From NCBI RefSeq assembly GCF_001494635.1, contig NZ_LOJF01000009.1, positions 186,001-250,000 of the forward strand: DNA of 64,000 nt, given 5' to 3'. Both the position numbers and the translations under genes were made by a program. The notes beneath the pieces are model-generated. The model made no database searches, had not been told where the DNA came from, and saw only the letters and a program-made list of their open reading frames with translations. Of this stretch, positions 17,064 through 27,362 are shown in pieces (position 1 is the stretch's first letter; every line of letters begins with the position of its first letter). Source of the stretch: Tractidigestivibacter scatoligenes. Its GTDB lineage: Bacteria; Actinomycetota; Coriobacteriia; Coriobacteriales; Atopobiaceae.

Positions 17064-17767
17064 GCGACCACCTCGGAGGTGTGTCCATATCGGTTGGTCG
17101 AGGTGCCGTAGAGGCCGTGCTTGTGGAGGTATCCCGTAACCGGGTCGGGCGTGAGATAGCGCAGGCTTTGTCCCGCCTTTATGCGCTCCCTGAGGTGGCT
17201 CGATGAGATGGCCAGCGCTGGCACCGAGAGATACGTGACGTCAAAGGCGAGCCCGGAAGCATCAATGGCATCCCATGCGCGGTCCAAGTCGTAGCCCGGT
17301 CGCGTCGCCGCAACCAAATGAGCAAGGCGCGCGATGTCTTGGGCGTCGCGCCACTTGACAATCTCGGTTATGGCATCGGCCCCCGTGATGAAGTAGAACT
17401 CGACGTTTTCCGGATACAGCTCCCTCAGAAGGCGGAGGGTGTCAGCCGTATAGGTAACGCCTTCCCTGTCAACCTCGAAGCGAGAGGCAACAAAATGCGG
17501 GTTGTCTGCCGTGGCCAAAAGCGTCATGGCATAGCGGTCTTCGCCAGAGCTTACATTGCGGTCCTGCTTAAAGGCAGGTCGCCCCGCAGGCATGAAAACC
17601 ACGAGGTCTAGGTCAAGGTCATCGAAGGCCTGCTCGGCGGCAACAAGGTGACCGTTGTGGATTGGGTCGAAGGTACCGCCCATGATGCCCAAACGGTAGG
17701 TCCGGCTGTCATCGGTGCCAAGCACCGGCAGGTCGCGCTCCCTGAGGGCGCCCACATCCACGCTCAT
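17060..17767 (-). CDS. nadD: Nicotinate-nucleotide adenylyltransferase
   Basis: NadD joins nicotinate mononucleotide with ATP to form deamido-NAD in NAD synthesis. The 235-residue protein has the nucleotidyltransferase motif GIMGGTFDPIHNGHLVAAEQ (about residues 28-47), the family sites TGADAITEIVKW and ISSSHLRERI (about 195-205). An N-terminal leader of about 25 residues precedes the core. ATG at 17767 overlaps the proA stop as ATGA. Confidence 0.95.
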   Translation of the reverse strand: MSVDVGALRERDLPVLGTDDSRTYRLGIMGGTFDPIHNGHLVAAEQAFDDLDLDLVVFMPAGRPAFKQDRNVSSGEDRYAMTLLATADNPHFVASRFEVDREGVTYTADTLRLLRELYPENVEFYFITGADAITEIVKWRDAQDIARLAHLVAATRPGYDLDRAWDAIDASGLAFDVTYLSVPALAISSSHLRERIKAGQSLRYLTPDPVTGYLHKHGLYGTSTNRYGHTSEVVA

Positions 17768-19023
17768 CGTACCTGACCATCCCCCCGCACAACATACTTG
17801 GTGGTGGTGAGGGCGGAGGCGCCCATGGGACCACGCGCATGCAGCTTCTGGGTGGAGATGCCAATCTCGCCGCCCAGGCCAAAGACACCGCCATCAGTGA
17901 AGCGGGTCGACGCGTTGGCGTAGACCACAGCAGCGTCAACACCGGCGAGAAATGCCTCGCACGCCGCGTAAGAGTCGCTCACAATAGCCTCAGAATGGCC
18001 AGTGCCATAACGGTTGACGTGCTCGATTGCCTGAACCACGTCCTCGACGCACTTCACGCTCATCTTGAGGTCCAAATACTCCCTGCCCCAGTCGTCCTCG
18101 GTTGCTGCCCCCATGGGTACCTGCACTCCGGCGGCAACCTTGCGGGCAAGCTCGTCCCCCACAAGCTCCACGCCATGCGCGTGAAGGGCTACAAGCACGG
18201 GCGGAAGGAGCTTCTCGGCAGCGCAAGAATCAACGAGAAGCGACTCTGCGGCGTTACAGACGCCGGGCCTCGAGCACTTGGCGTTGACAACAATGTTCAC
18301 GGCCTTCTCGGCGTTGGCATCGCGGTGCAGGTAGATGTGGCAGTTGCCAGTACCGGTCTCGATAACGGGAACCGTAGCGTTCTCAACGCAGTAGCGGATG
18401 AGGGAGGCACCGCCGCGCGGGATGAGCACATCAATGAGGCCGGTCGCGTGCACAAGCTCAGAGGTCTGGGTATGCTCGGCATCATCGTCCACATACTGAA
18501 CGGCATCCGCAGGAAGGTCAGTCTCGACAAGTGCGTCCCTGCAGCAGGCGGCAAGTGCCATGCAGGACTCACGTGCCGCTGAGCCTCCCTTGAGAACGCA
18601 GGCATTGCCCGACCGTACGCAGAGGCCAAAAGCATCGGCCGTGACATTGGGCCTTGCCTCGTAGATCATCGCAACAACGCCCATGGGTACCGAGATGCGC
18701 TCAACACGTACGCCGGAGTCAAGGGTGCGGCCCCAGCTCACACGGCCAAGGGGATCTTCCTGACGAGAGATCTCCTCAAGCGAGGACGCAATGCCATCCA
18801 GCCGCTTGGCGTCGAGCATGAGCCTGTCGAGAAGGGGGCCAGGCATGCCGGCCTTGCGCGAACGCTCCATGTCGCGGCCGTTGGCAGCCACGATGGCGTC
18901 AGTCCGCTCGCGGATGAGCCGCGCGGCGGCCCGTATAGCAGCAGACCTCTTGGCTGCCGCGGCCTGCCCTAGCGCATGCGATGCCGCACGAGCGAGCCCC
19001 GCCTTGGTACGTGCCTCAGACAT
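17764..19023 (-). CDS. proA: Glutamate-5-semialdehyde dehydrogenase (gamma-glutamyl phosphate reductase)
   Basis: ProA reduces gamma-glutamyl phosphate in proline synthesis. The 419-residue protein has the aldehyde-dehydrogenase fold with the catalytic cysteine in CSRPGVCNAAESLLV (about residue 250-260), the NADPH region ALKGGSAARESC near 140 and the C-terminal FGLGGEIGISTQKLHARGPMG cut near 385-405. ATG at 19023 follows AAGGGGG. It lies 77 nt downstream of proB. Confidence 0.96.
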   Translation of the reverse strand: MSEARTKAGLARAASHALGQAAAAKRSAAIRAAARLIRERTDAIVAANGRDMERSRKAGMPGPLLDRLMLDAKRLDGIASSLEEISRQEDPLGRVSWGRTLDSGVRVERISVPMGVVAMIYEARPNVTADAFGLCVRSGNACVLKGGSAARESCMALAACCRDALVETDLPADAVQYVDDDAEHTQTSELVHATGLIDVLIPRGGASLIRYCVENATVPVIETGTGNCHIYLHRDANAEKAVNIVVNAKCSRPGVCNAAESLLVDSCAAEKLLPPVLVALHAHGVELVGDELARKVAAGVQVPMGAATEDDWGREYLDLKMSVKCVEDVVQAIEHVNRYGTGHSEAIVSDSYAACEAFLAGVDAAVVYANASTRFTDGGVFGLGGEIGISTQKLHARGPMGASALTTTKYVVRGDGQVR

Positions 19024-19100
19024 TGGAAGCCCCCTTCGAAGACCAGTCAAGTACGCCTATCCTAGCAGCCCACGGTTAGTTTGTGACAACCCGTAACCAG

Positions 19101-20218
19101 CTAGAAGACCAACAACTCATCACGGTGTATGGCGGGCTGTGCCGCATCCTCGCCCAGGAAGCGGGCGATTACGTCCAGCTTAAGACCACGCACACGTGAC
19201 ATGTCCTCCGAGGAGTAGCGAACTGCTCCCCTTCCCAAGAGCGTTCCGGAAAGGTCACGGACGTCCACCACGTCTCCAGCGACGTAGGTGCCGCGGGTCT
19301 CCACAACGCCAACGGGAAGCACCGAAGCGCCACGTTCGGTGACGGCACGCGCCGCACCGTCATCTACAACGAGCGTTCCGCGAACAACTTCAGCAAGGCC
19401 AATCCAGAGCTTGCGACCCAGCTCGTGCGGGGTCTCCTTTGCGCTTGCCTCGAAACGCGTGCCAACCTTCACGCCATGGGCAACGTCCACGAGCGCACGC
19501 TCGCGCCTGCCGCGACAGATGACCGTGGGAATGCCTGCGGCGAGCATGGCGCGGGCAGCCCGCACCTTCGATGCCATGCCGCCCGTACCGTAGCTGGTAC
19601 CCGCTCCTCCCGCCATGGAAGAGACCCTTCCGTCTATCTCGCTCACGCGATCGATGAGCTTGGCGGTGGGGTCTGTCTGCGGGTTTGCCGTGTAGAGCCC
19701 ATCCACGTCCGAGAGAATCACATAGAGGTCTGCTGAGACGAGCCCCGCCACAATGGCGCCGAGCATATCGTTGTCGCCAAAGGCGAACTCCGCAACCGAG
19801 ACGGTGTCGTTCTCGTTAACCACCGGCATGGCCCCAAGCTCGAGGAGGCGCATCAGGGTGTTACGCGCGTTGAGGTACGCCTCGCGGTCGACGACATCGC
19901 GGCGCGTGAGCAGGACCTGCCCGCAGGGGATGCCGCGCTCGGCAAGGACATCGGCGTACGCCTCGGTGAGCTTTGCCTGGCCCGCGGCTGCACACGCCTG
20001 GAGCGTCATGATGTCCGATGGGCGCTCGGAAAGCCCCAGCTCGTCGCACCCAGCGGCGGCGGCACCAGACGAGACGAGAACAACGTGCGTGCCCTCGTGC
20101 GCAAGCTCGACCACCTGGTCGCAGAGCGAGCGAATGAAGGCGCGATCGAGCGCGCCATGCTCGTCCACGAGGGTGGACGAGCCAACCTTGGCAACGATAA
20201 GCGAAGGGGCCTTGGCCA

Positions 20219-20219
<1 letters not shown>
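19101..20219 (-). CDS. proB: Glutamate 5-kinase with PUA domain
   Basis: ProB phosphorylates glutamate, the first and usually proline-inhibited step of proline synthesis. Residues 1-260 form the amino-acid-kinase domain: VAKVGSSTLVDEHG near the start, VLVSSGAAAAGCDELG near 45-60, VNENDTVSVAEFAFGDNDML near 135-155 and GTGGMASKVRAARAML near 215. Residues 280-365 form a PUA domain (GTLVVDDGAARAV, then VVDVRDLSGTLLGRGAVRYSS). Its ATG overlaps the obgE stop by one base (TAATG). Confidence 0.96.
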
Positions 20220-21646
<1,427 letters not shown>

Positions 21647-21673
21647 TCACAGGGGACGTGCGCATGGCGCGAT

Positions 21674-21702
21674 ATGAAACGGGCCCTGCCGAAGCAGGGC
21701 CC
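21674..21702 (-). terminator. Terminator between rpmA and obgE
   Basis: GGGCCCTGC (21681-21689) and GCAGGGCCC (21694-21702) form a perfect 9-bp stem; read on the minus strand the loop is the stable TTCG tetraloop, followed by GTTTCAT. It lies 25 nt after the rpmA stop and would lower expression of obgE, proB and proA relative to the ribosomal proteins. Confidence 0.78.
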
Positions 21703-21726
21703 ACCTAAAACGTATGACGTACGTCG

Positions 21727-21975
21727 TTACTCAGTAACGACGTTGACGACGTGCTTCGTGCCCTTCTTGAACTGCACGACGCCGTCAGCGAGTGCGAACA
21801 GGGTGTCATCCTTGCCGCGGCCAACGTTCTCGCCGGGGGTGATGTGGGTGCCACGCTGACGAACGATGATCTGGCCGGTCTTGATGGCCTGACCGCCGTA
21901 AATCTTCACGCCAAGACGCTGCGCGTGGGAGTCGCGGCCGTTGCGAGACGAGCCGAGGCCTTTCTTGTGTGCCAT
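21727..21975 (-). CDS. rpmA: 50S ribosomal protein L27
   Basis: The 82-residue protein starts [20 protein letters not shown] and shows the complete L27 core. Its N-terminus reaches the peptidyl-transferase centre. There is no Firmicutes-type cleavable N-terminal extension, which agrees with the absence of a prp protease gene between rplU and rpmA. ATG at 21975. Confidence 0.97.
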   Translation of the reverse strand: MAHKKGLGSSRNGRDSHAQRLGVKIYGGQAIKTGQIIVRQRGTHITPGENVGRGKDDTLFALADGVVQFKKGTKHVVNVVTE

Positions 21976-22015
21976 AGTGCTACCTGCCTATCTGAAGTGG
22001 ACGGAGTGAGTGAGG

Positions 22016-22327
22016 CTACGCGGTGGGGAGCTCAGAAATCCTCAGCTTGGTGAGGTTCTGGCGGTGACCCTTGGTGCGGTGGTAGCGCTTACGCTTCTTG
22101 AACTTGAAGACGAGGACCTTCTCGCCCTTGTGCTGGTCGACGACCTCGGCGGTGACCTTCTTGTCCTCGAGGGCGGCAGGGTCAACGATGGTCTTCTCGC
22201 CGTCGTTCAGGAGGAGAACGTCGAGCTGGACCGAATCGCCAGGCTGCGCGTCGAGCTTCTCGACGTCGAGGACGTCGCCCTTGGCAACCTTATACTGCTT
22301 GCCACCAGTTGCTACGATTGCGTACAT
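22016..22327 (-). CDS. rplU: 50S ribosomal protein L21
   Basis: The 103-residue protein begins MYAIVATGGKQYKVAKGD and ends with the RNA-binding block KRKRYHRTKGHRQNLTKLRI, both diagnostic of L21. It is 40 nt upstream of rpmA in the standard order and follows a clear promoter. Confidence 0.97.
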   Translation of the reverse strand: MYAIVATGGKQYKVAKGDVLDVEKLDAQPGDSVQLDVLLLNDGEKTIVDPAALEDKKVTAEVVDQHKGEKVLVFKFKKRKRYHRTKGHRQNLTKLRISELPTA

Positions 22328-22369
22328 GTGTGTAACCCTTCATTGCTGGCGTGAGTGCAACAGTAAGTA

Positions 22370-22398
22370 ATCTTACTAGCCACACGGAAAACCGTCAA
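22370..22398 (-). promoter_or_regulatory. rplU: Strong sigma-70-type promoter of rplU-rpmA
   Basis: On the minus strand TTGACG (22393-22398) and TAAGAT (22370-22375) are separated by exactly 17 bp, 43 nt upstream of the rplU ATG. Both boxes are close to consensus. This is the best promoter I can see in the window. Confidence 0.7.
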
Positions 22399-22516
22399 CG
22401 AAAAATCGTCTTGACCTGCGGTGCCGCAAGGGAAACTGAATCGGGTGACCGAGGCCTGACGCTTTTCCGCACAACCTTGATAAGTCTAGCCTGCTAGGAG
22501 CCTAAGGTGAGACCCG

Positions 22517-23224
22517 CTACATTGGCTCCACAAGACTCCCATCTTCATCCTCGTGCCACTGGGCGACCCTGCACACAGAAAGTGCCGGCATGGCAAGTCC
22601 CTCCTCCCGAGCGGCAGCGGCGATGAGAACTGTCGGCCTGAGGGAGCCCTCCTCGGTGGAGCAGCAGTCGAGAAGAAAGCCGTTGCCACTGGGACGCATC
22701 TCGCAAGAGACAAGCGTGCGCCCAAGGTCCACGTGCTTTTCCTTCTCGCCGCGCAGGTACGTAAGGCTTCCCTGTGCGCGCACGGCATCGATGCCCCGAG
22801 CAAGCGTCTCCACGCTAGTTTCGTCGATCACGTTTACGCTCCACGTGGAGCGCGTGAGCCACGCTTCGAGGGCGGGCAGGCCGTAGGGCACATAGCCAGC
22901 TGCCATTGGTGCCAAAAGCGTTGGACTCGACGTAGCAAGCCGGTCGAGCGCAGCTTTGGGGTCCATCTCCTCGGTAAGGAAGAGATCGAAATACTCCCCC
23001 AACGACGCTGCCCCCACGGGAAGTGCCTGCGAGAACTGCAGGCGCATGCGACGCGCAAAGCCGTTGCCAACCGCAAAGGGAAGCTGCGAGCGACGAACAC
23101 TGCGGTTGATGGTGTTGATGACCTCGAGGTGCCCCAGGTGCGCGAGCCTACCGTCCTTGCAGTAGCGCACGCGAAGCCGGTACTGGTTGAGCTTGCTGTT
23201 GGTGATGGCGGCGGTGTTAATCAT
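22517..23224 (-). CDS. DUF2344/TIGR03936 radical-SAM-linked protein
   Basis: This 235-residue protein of unknown function matches the family always found beside a TIGR03960-type radical SAM gene. The N-terminal block YRLRVRYCKDGRLAHLGHLE and the stretch LPFAVGNGFARRMRLQFSQALPVG cut near residues 48-70 are characteristic. The gene overlaps the radical SAM gene upstream by 4 nt (ATGA), so the two are produced together and probably act on one substrate, suspected to be tRNA or a ribosomal component in related bacteria. It lacks the RNase G partner that often follows. Confidence 0.85.
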   Translation of the reverse strand: MINTAAITNSKLNQYRLRVRYCKDGRLAHLGHLEVINTINRSVRRSQLPFAVGNGFARRMRLQFSQALPVGAASLGEYFDLFLTEEMDPKAALDRLATSSPTLLAPMAAGYVPYGLPALEAWLTRSTWSVNVIDETSVETLARGIDAVRAQGSLTYLRGEKEKHVDLGRTLVSCEMRPSGNGFLLDCCSTEEGSLRPTVLIAAAAREEGLAMPALSVCRVAQWHEDEDGSLVEPM

Positions 23225-25098
23225 GCACGCTCACCCCAAACCACGTTGTCAACGCCCAGCGTGGGACACACGCCACAGCCCACACAGGAGTCGCGTGTGC
23301 AATCCGGTGTGGTGACGCCCTGGGCGGCACGTCGCCACTCTCGCTGGAGGAAGCCCTTGGAGACGCCAGGAGAGGTGTGGTCCCACGGGAGCCTCGTGTC
23401 AAGCGGAAAGCCCTCGGATGCAATGGATGGCAGGTCGTAGCCAAGCTCTTGCGCGGCAGCCTCCCAGGCGTCGTAGTTGAACTCGCTCGTCCACGCGTCA
23501 AAGCGGCATCCACGGCGCCAGGCGGCAAGCACCAGGTCAAAGCCCGCGCGTCCCATCTTGGAGAGAGCTCCCTCCACGAGCGAGGTCCTGGGGTCATGAT
23601 AGGAGATCTTCACGTCACGGTCGGTGTTGGCGCCCAGTAGCAGTCTGGCGCGGCGCTCCACCTCCCCCACTTCGAGCTGCCCCGCCCACTGGAAGGGGGT
23701 GTACGCCTTGGGCACAAAGACGGCAACAGAGGCAGAGACTTGCACCTTGCTCTTCTTGCCACGCCCCACGACCTCGCGGCCTATCTCGAGGACACGATGC
23801 GTAGCGGCGGGTATTGCCAGGATGTCATCGTCGGTCTCGGTGGGAAGGCCCATCATGAAGTAGAGCTTGACGCGGCGCCAGCCGTGCTCGAAGGCGTTTC
23901 TCGCAGCGCGCTCGAGGTCCTCCTCGGTCACGTTCTTGTTGATGACATCGCGCAGGCGCTGGGTGCCCGCCTCGGGGGCAAAGGTGAGGCCGCCGCGCTT
24001 GGAGCCAGAGGCCGCGTTCGCCATGTCAACGCCAAACGAGTCGAGGCGCTGAGAGGGAATCGAGACGCGGATGCCACGGCCTGAGAGACGCGCGTCGAGC
24101 TCGTTCAACATGGGAGCGCACTGGGAGTGGTCTGTGGTCGAGAGTGACGTGAGGGATAGCTCGTCATAGCCCGTCTCGGCAAGGCCTCGCTCGCTTGCCT
24201 CCACCACCTGGTCCATGGGACGCTCTCGCACGGGACGATAGGTCATACCCGCCTGGCAGAAGCGGCACCCGCGCGCACAGCCCCGCAGTACCTCGATGGC
24301 AAGGCGGTCCTGGACGATGCTCATGTAGGGCACAATGTGCTCTGCGCAGGCCGGAGTGGACGCAAAGTCTGCAACGCAGCGCTTGAGCACAACCTCCGGC
24401 GCGCCGGTACCGGCCTTGGGCACGGCATAGCCCCAGCGCGTCGAGGTGTCATCAACAACCACATCGTAGAGCGAGGGCACGTAGACCCCCTGGATGCGCG
24501 AAAGCGCAAGGAGGATGTTCTCGCGCGATGCCCCGGCAGATCTGGCATCGCGAACGCAAGCGGCAATCTCAACGATGGCGTCCTCGCCATCGCCCAGCAG
24601 AATCGCATCGAACATGGGGGCAAGCGGCTCCGCGTTCCACACGGAGGGACCGCCGGCGATGACAATCGCATCGTCTTCGGCACGCTCTGCCGCACGAACG
24701 GGGATGCCGGCAAGGTCAAGCGTCTCAACGATGTTCGTAGCCACAAGCTCATGGGCAAGGGTAAAGCCCACAAGGTCGAAGGAGGCAACGGGAGCGGCGG
24801 ACTCAAGCGCAAGGAGCGGCACATGGCGCTCGCGCATGAGGTCTGCCATGTCATGCCACGGAAGGTAGCAGCGCTCGCACGAGATGCCTTCGGCGGCGTT
24901 AAGGGCATCGTAGAGAATCGAAATGCCAAGGTTAGGCTGGCCAACCTCATACGCATCTGGATAGATGAGGCAGGCGTGGAACGGACCGGGCTGGTCTTCG
25001 ACGGCACCCCACTCGTGGTCAAGGTAGCGCGAGGGCTTCTCGACAAGCGGAAGCAGCGGCTCGATGAGCCTAAAGAGGTCCTCTCGGGCTAGTCGCAC
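23221..25098 (-). CDS. TIGR03960-family radical SAM protein with B12-binding-like N-domain
   Basis: The 625-residue protein has an N-terminal Rossmann/B12-binding-like part (IYPDAYEVGQPNLGISILYD near 45-65; GLTLAHE-type FTLAHELVATNIVETL near 110), a radical SAM core with the three cysteines in VLRGCARGCRFCQAG (about 255-270), and a C-terminal end with CTRDSCVGCGVCPTLG, a possible extra iron-sulfur ligand set. The reaction is not established. The start is GTG at 25098, two nt after the DUF697 gene stop. Confidence 0.88.
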   Translation of the reverse strand: MRLAREDLFRLIEPLLPLVEKPSRYLDHEWGAVEDQPGPFHACLIYPDAYEVGQPNLGISILYDALNAAEGISCERCYLPWHDMADLMRERHVPLLALESAAPVASFDLVGFTLAHELVATNIVETLDLAGIPVRAAERAEDDAIVIAGGPSVWNAEPLAPMFDAILLGDGEDAIVEIAACVRDARSAGASRENILLALSRIQGVYVPSLYDVVVDDTSTRWGYAVPKAGTGAPEVVLKRCVADFASTPACAEHIVPYMSIVQDRLAIEVLRGCARGCRFCQAGMTYRPVRERPMDQVVEASERGLAETGYDELSLTSLSTTDHSQCAPMLNELDARLSGRGIRVSIPSQRLDSFGVDMANAASGSKRGGLTFAPEAGTQRLRDVINKNVTEEDLERAARNAFEHGWRRVKLYFMMGLPTETDDDILAIPAATHRVLEIGREVVGRGKKSKVQVSASVAVFVPKAYTPFQWAGQLEVGEVERRARLLLGANTDRDVKISYHDPRTSLVEGALSKMGRAGFDLVLAAWRRGCRFDAWTSEFNYDAWEAAAQELGYDLPSIASEGFPLDTRLPWDHTSPGVSKGFLQREWRRAAQGVTTPDCTRDSCVGCGVCPTLGVDNVVWGERA

Positions 25099-25100
25099 TG

Positions 25101-26105
25101 CTACTCACCCCTACCCACGGAGCCGTCGGGGCAAAGAACCACATACGAGGGGGCGGCTGTGCGAGGTGGACGCACGCGGTGAGAATCCCCCTTCTTACCA
25201 GCGTGGTCGCCAACCTTTTTGGGGAGCTCGAGGTGACGGGCCGGGGCCTGGCGAGAGATCTCCTCGCCGTGGGGGCGAAGCGAGCCGTCCTCGAAGTCAA
25301 AGCGAACCTGGAGAGCACGGGCCGTCGCAACGGTTCCGGCATAGCCCATGGCACCTTTGAAGGCCCATCCAAGCCCGGGGACAAGTCGAGAGACAGCACG
25401 GGCGAGCGCTCGGTAGCCAAAGCCGGCGCCCACCACGCCTGCAAGCTCGAGGGCACGCGAGGGGTCAAGACCTCGCCCGTAGGCAACAGCGATGTCGAGG
25501 GCGAGCTTTGCCTGGTTTGCCGTCATGACGGCCATGTCAGAGCCAGGAATGAGCGTAACGGCACCAACGGCGGCGTTCTCCATTGCACAACGCCTCACCA
25601 GGGCATCGACCTCGGCCGGCCGGCAGAAGGGGAAGTTTGCGGCAAGGGCCAGGCCCTTGTCGGTTGCATCCACAAGCCAGGTGCCAAGTCGAGGAACAAG
25701 GGTGAGCGCATCGGCGCAGGCCAGAACTTCAAGAAACGGCGCCGCCTCCTCCGGGAGCTCAACGTCGGGAACCTCAACCGCCGACTCGGCGACAAGGGCT
25801 ACCGGCACGCCACGGCGGGCGGCATCGCGGGCAAGCGCGGCCTCAACGTCAACCTGGCCACCGCAGACTACGATGACGGCGTCAGGTGCAACATCATCCG
25901 GCGCCGGCGCGTCAACGGGCCTAACGTCTACGAATCCGGAAGCCTCACGGGCGACAAGCGCCTCCTTGACGGCAAGGACAAGTCCGCGAGGTGCATCGGA
26001 AGAGATGCGCACCCAGAGGCGCACCATTTGAGAGCCGCCCTCGCGGGCGTCCTTGCCCGCTCCAGCAACCTCGAGGATCTTTCCCCATGGAATCTTGCGC
26101 GACAT
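25101..26105 (-). CDS. DUF697 (YcjF-like) putative membrane-associated protein
   Basis: The 334-residue protein has an N-terminal basic segment, an alpha/beta region (about 45-130), and a DUF697-type segment with AVMTANQAKLALDIAVAYG near 195-215 followed by glycine/alanine-rich hydrophobic stretches (ALELAGVVGAGFGYRALARAV, GLGWAFKGAMGYAG region). The C-terminal 60 residues are charged and probably disordered. DUF697 also occurs in YcjF and GTPase-linked proteins, but no GTPase motif is seen here. AAGGAGG precedes the ATG. It lies between rodA and the radical SAM pair, so it may be tied to the elongation machinery. Function unknown. Confidence 0.65.
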   Translation of the reverse strand: MSRKIPWGKILEVAGAGKDAREGGSQMVRLWVRISSDAPRGLVLAVKEALVAREASGFVDVRPVDAPAPDDVAPDAVIVVCGGQVDVEAALARDAARRGVPVALVAESAVEVPDVELPEEAAPFLEVLACADALTLVPRLGTWLVDATDKGLALAANFPFCRPAEVDALVRRCAMENAAVGAVTLIPGSDMAVMTANQAKLALDIAVAYGRGLDPSRALELAGVVGAGFGYRALARAVSRLVPGLGWAFKGAMGYAGTVATARALQVRFDFEDGSLRPHGEEISRQAPARHLELPKKVGDHAGKKGDSHRVRPPRTAAPSYVVLCPDGSVGRGE

Positions 26106-26129
26106 AATCCTCCTTACGACAGGCCGCCG

Positions 26130-27347
26130 CTAGGCGGACTTCTGCCGGTGTCTCCATACAGACTGTACCATCCCCACAGCCATGAGCTGCGCAATCATCG
26201 ACGTGGCACCATAGCTAATGAAGGGCAGCGGAATGCCCGTGATGGGCATGATGCCCATGCACATGCCAACTTCCTCAAGCACCTGGAACGTCCACATGGC
26301 CGCGCACCCCACGCACACAAGCTTGCCAAACATAGACTCGCAACGCATGGAAAGCAATATGGTCGAGAGGATCATCCACGCAAAGAGCCCCAGCAGGACG
26401 ACGCCACCCACAAACCCAAACTCCTCGGCGAGAAGCGCAAAGACGAAGTCGGTCTGCGCCTCGGGGAGAAAGCCGTTGCCCGCCTGCGTGGCACCGCCAA
26501 TCCCCTTGCCAAGAAGCCCGCCAGAGCCCACGGCGATCTTTGCCTGTTGGAGGTTGTACCCGTTGTTTGTTGGGTCAACAGATGGATCTACAAAGACGAT
26601 GAGGCGGTTAAGCTGATATGTCTTCAAAAGGTGCGGGAAGCCATCGAGCATTGACGTCACAATGATTGCCGTGGCGCTGGCAACAATGAGCGCAATGGTC
26701 ACAAGCACCCAGCTCCGCTTGGCTCCTGCACAGATAATGATGGTTGCGCCAAAGACAAGAAGTACAAGACCGGTGCCAAGGTCCGGCTGAAGAAGAATAA
26801 GGCCGAATGGAATGAGTAGGATGGCACACAGGCGCACGTAGTCGCGAAGCGACTCGATCTTTCCGTTGTACTGAGCACCAAGCGCGGCCATGAGGTAGAT
26901 GACCACGAGCTTGGCAAGCTCAGATGGCTGGAACGTGATGCCTATTCCAGGAATCTTGACCCAGCCCGTGATGCCCTTCGCCGAGTAGCTAAGCCCAGGA
27001 ATCTTAGGTGCGATCATGAGGATGCACGCGATGATGAGGAGCGTCCGTGTCATCCCCTGAAGGTTGCGGTAGTCGTAGCGCCAAACAAGGACAGCGCCCA
27101 CAAGTCCCATGGCAATGCCTAAAAGATGCCGGGGAAAGTTTGCCTCGGGTATGGTGAGCGATGCAGACCAGATGACGACCACGCCATAGACAACGAGCAG
27201 GAGCGCGGGTATGAGCTGGGACAAGTACAGGCCGCCCAAGCTCTTGCCAAGGCGCCCCGACCGAGAGGAAGAGGCCCTTGACGAGCCCTTGTTGAGGTGG
27301 TTGCTCGCAGAGTTGAGAAGCCCCTGTCGCCTTGCCATGTTGGCCAT
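26130..27347 (-). CDS. rodA: Rod-shape peptidoglycan glycosyltransferase RodA (SEDS family)
   Basis: RodA polymerises lipid II during sidewall growth with PBP2. The 405-residue protein has a Ser/Arg-rich cytoplasmic start of about 40 residues, about ten membrane segments and SEDS motifs: GIGITFQPSELAKLVVIYLMA (cut) near 135-155, LQPDLGTGLVLL near 185, and the C-terminal PITGIPLPFISYGATSM near 365-385. AGGAGGAAGG precedes ATG 27347. It lies 15 nt after mrdA. Confidence 0.95.
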   Translation of the reverse strand: MANMARRQGLLNSASNHLNKGSSRASSSRSGRLGKSLGGLYLSQLIPALLLVVYGVVVIWSASLTIPEANFPRHLLGIAMGLVGAVLVWRYDYRNLQGMTRTLLIIACILMIAPKIPGLSYSAKGITGWVKIPGIGITFQPSELAKLVVIYLMAALGAQYNGKIESLRDYVRLCAILLIPFGLILLQPDLGTGLVLLVFGATIIICAGAKRSWVLVTIALIVASATAIIVTSMLDGFPHLLKTYQLNRLIVFVDPSVDPTNNGYNLQQAKIAVGSGGLLGKGIGGATQAGNGFLPEAQTDFVFALLAEEFGFVGGVVLLGLFAWMILSTILLSMRCESMFGKLVCVGCAAMWTFQVLEEVGMCMGIMPITGIPLPFISYGATSMIAQLMAVGMVQSVWRHRQKSA

Positions 27348-27362
27348 GAGCCTTCCTCCTCC

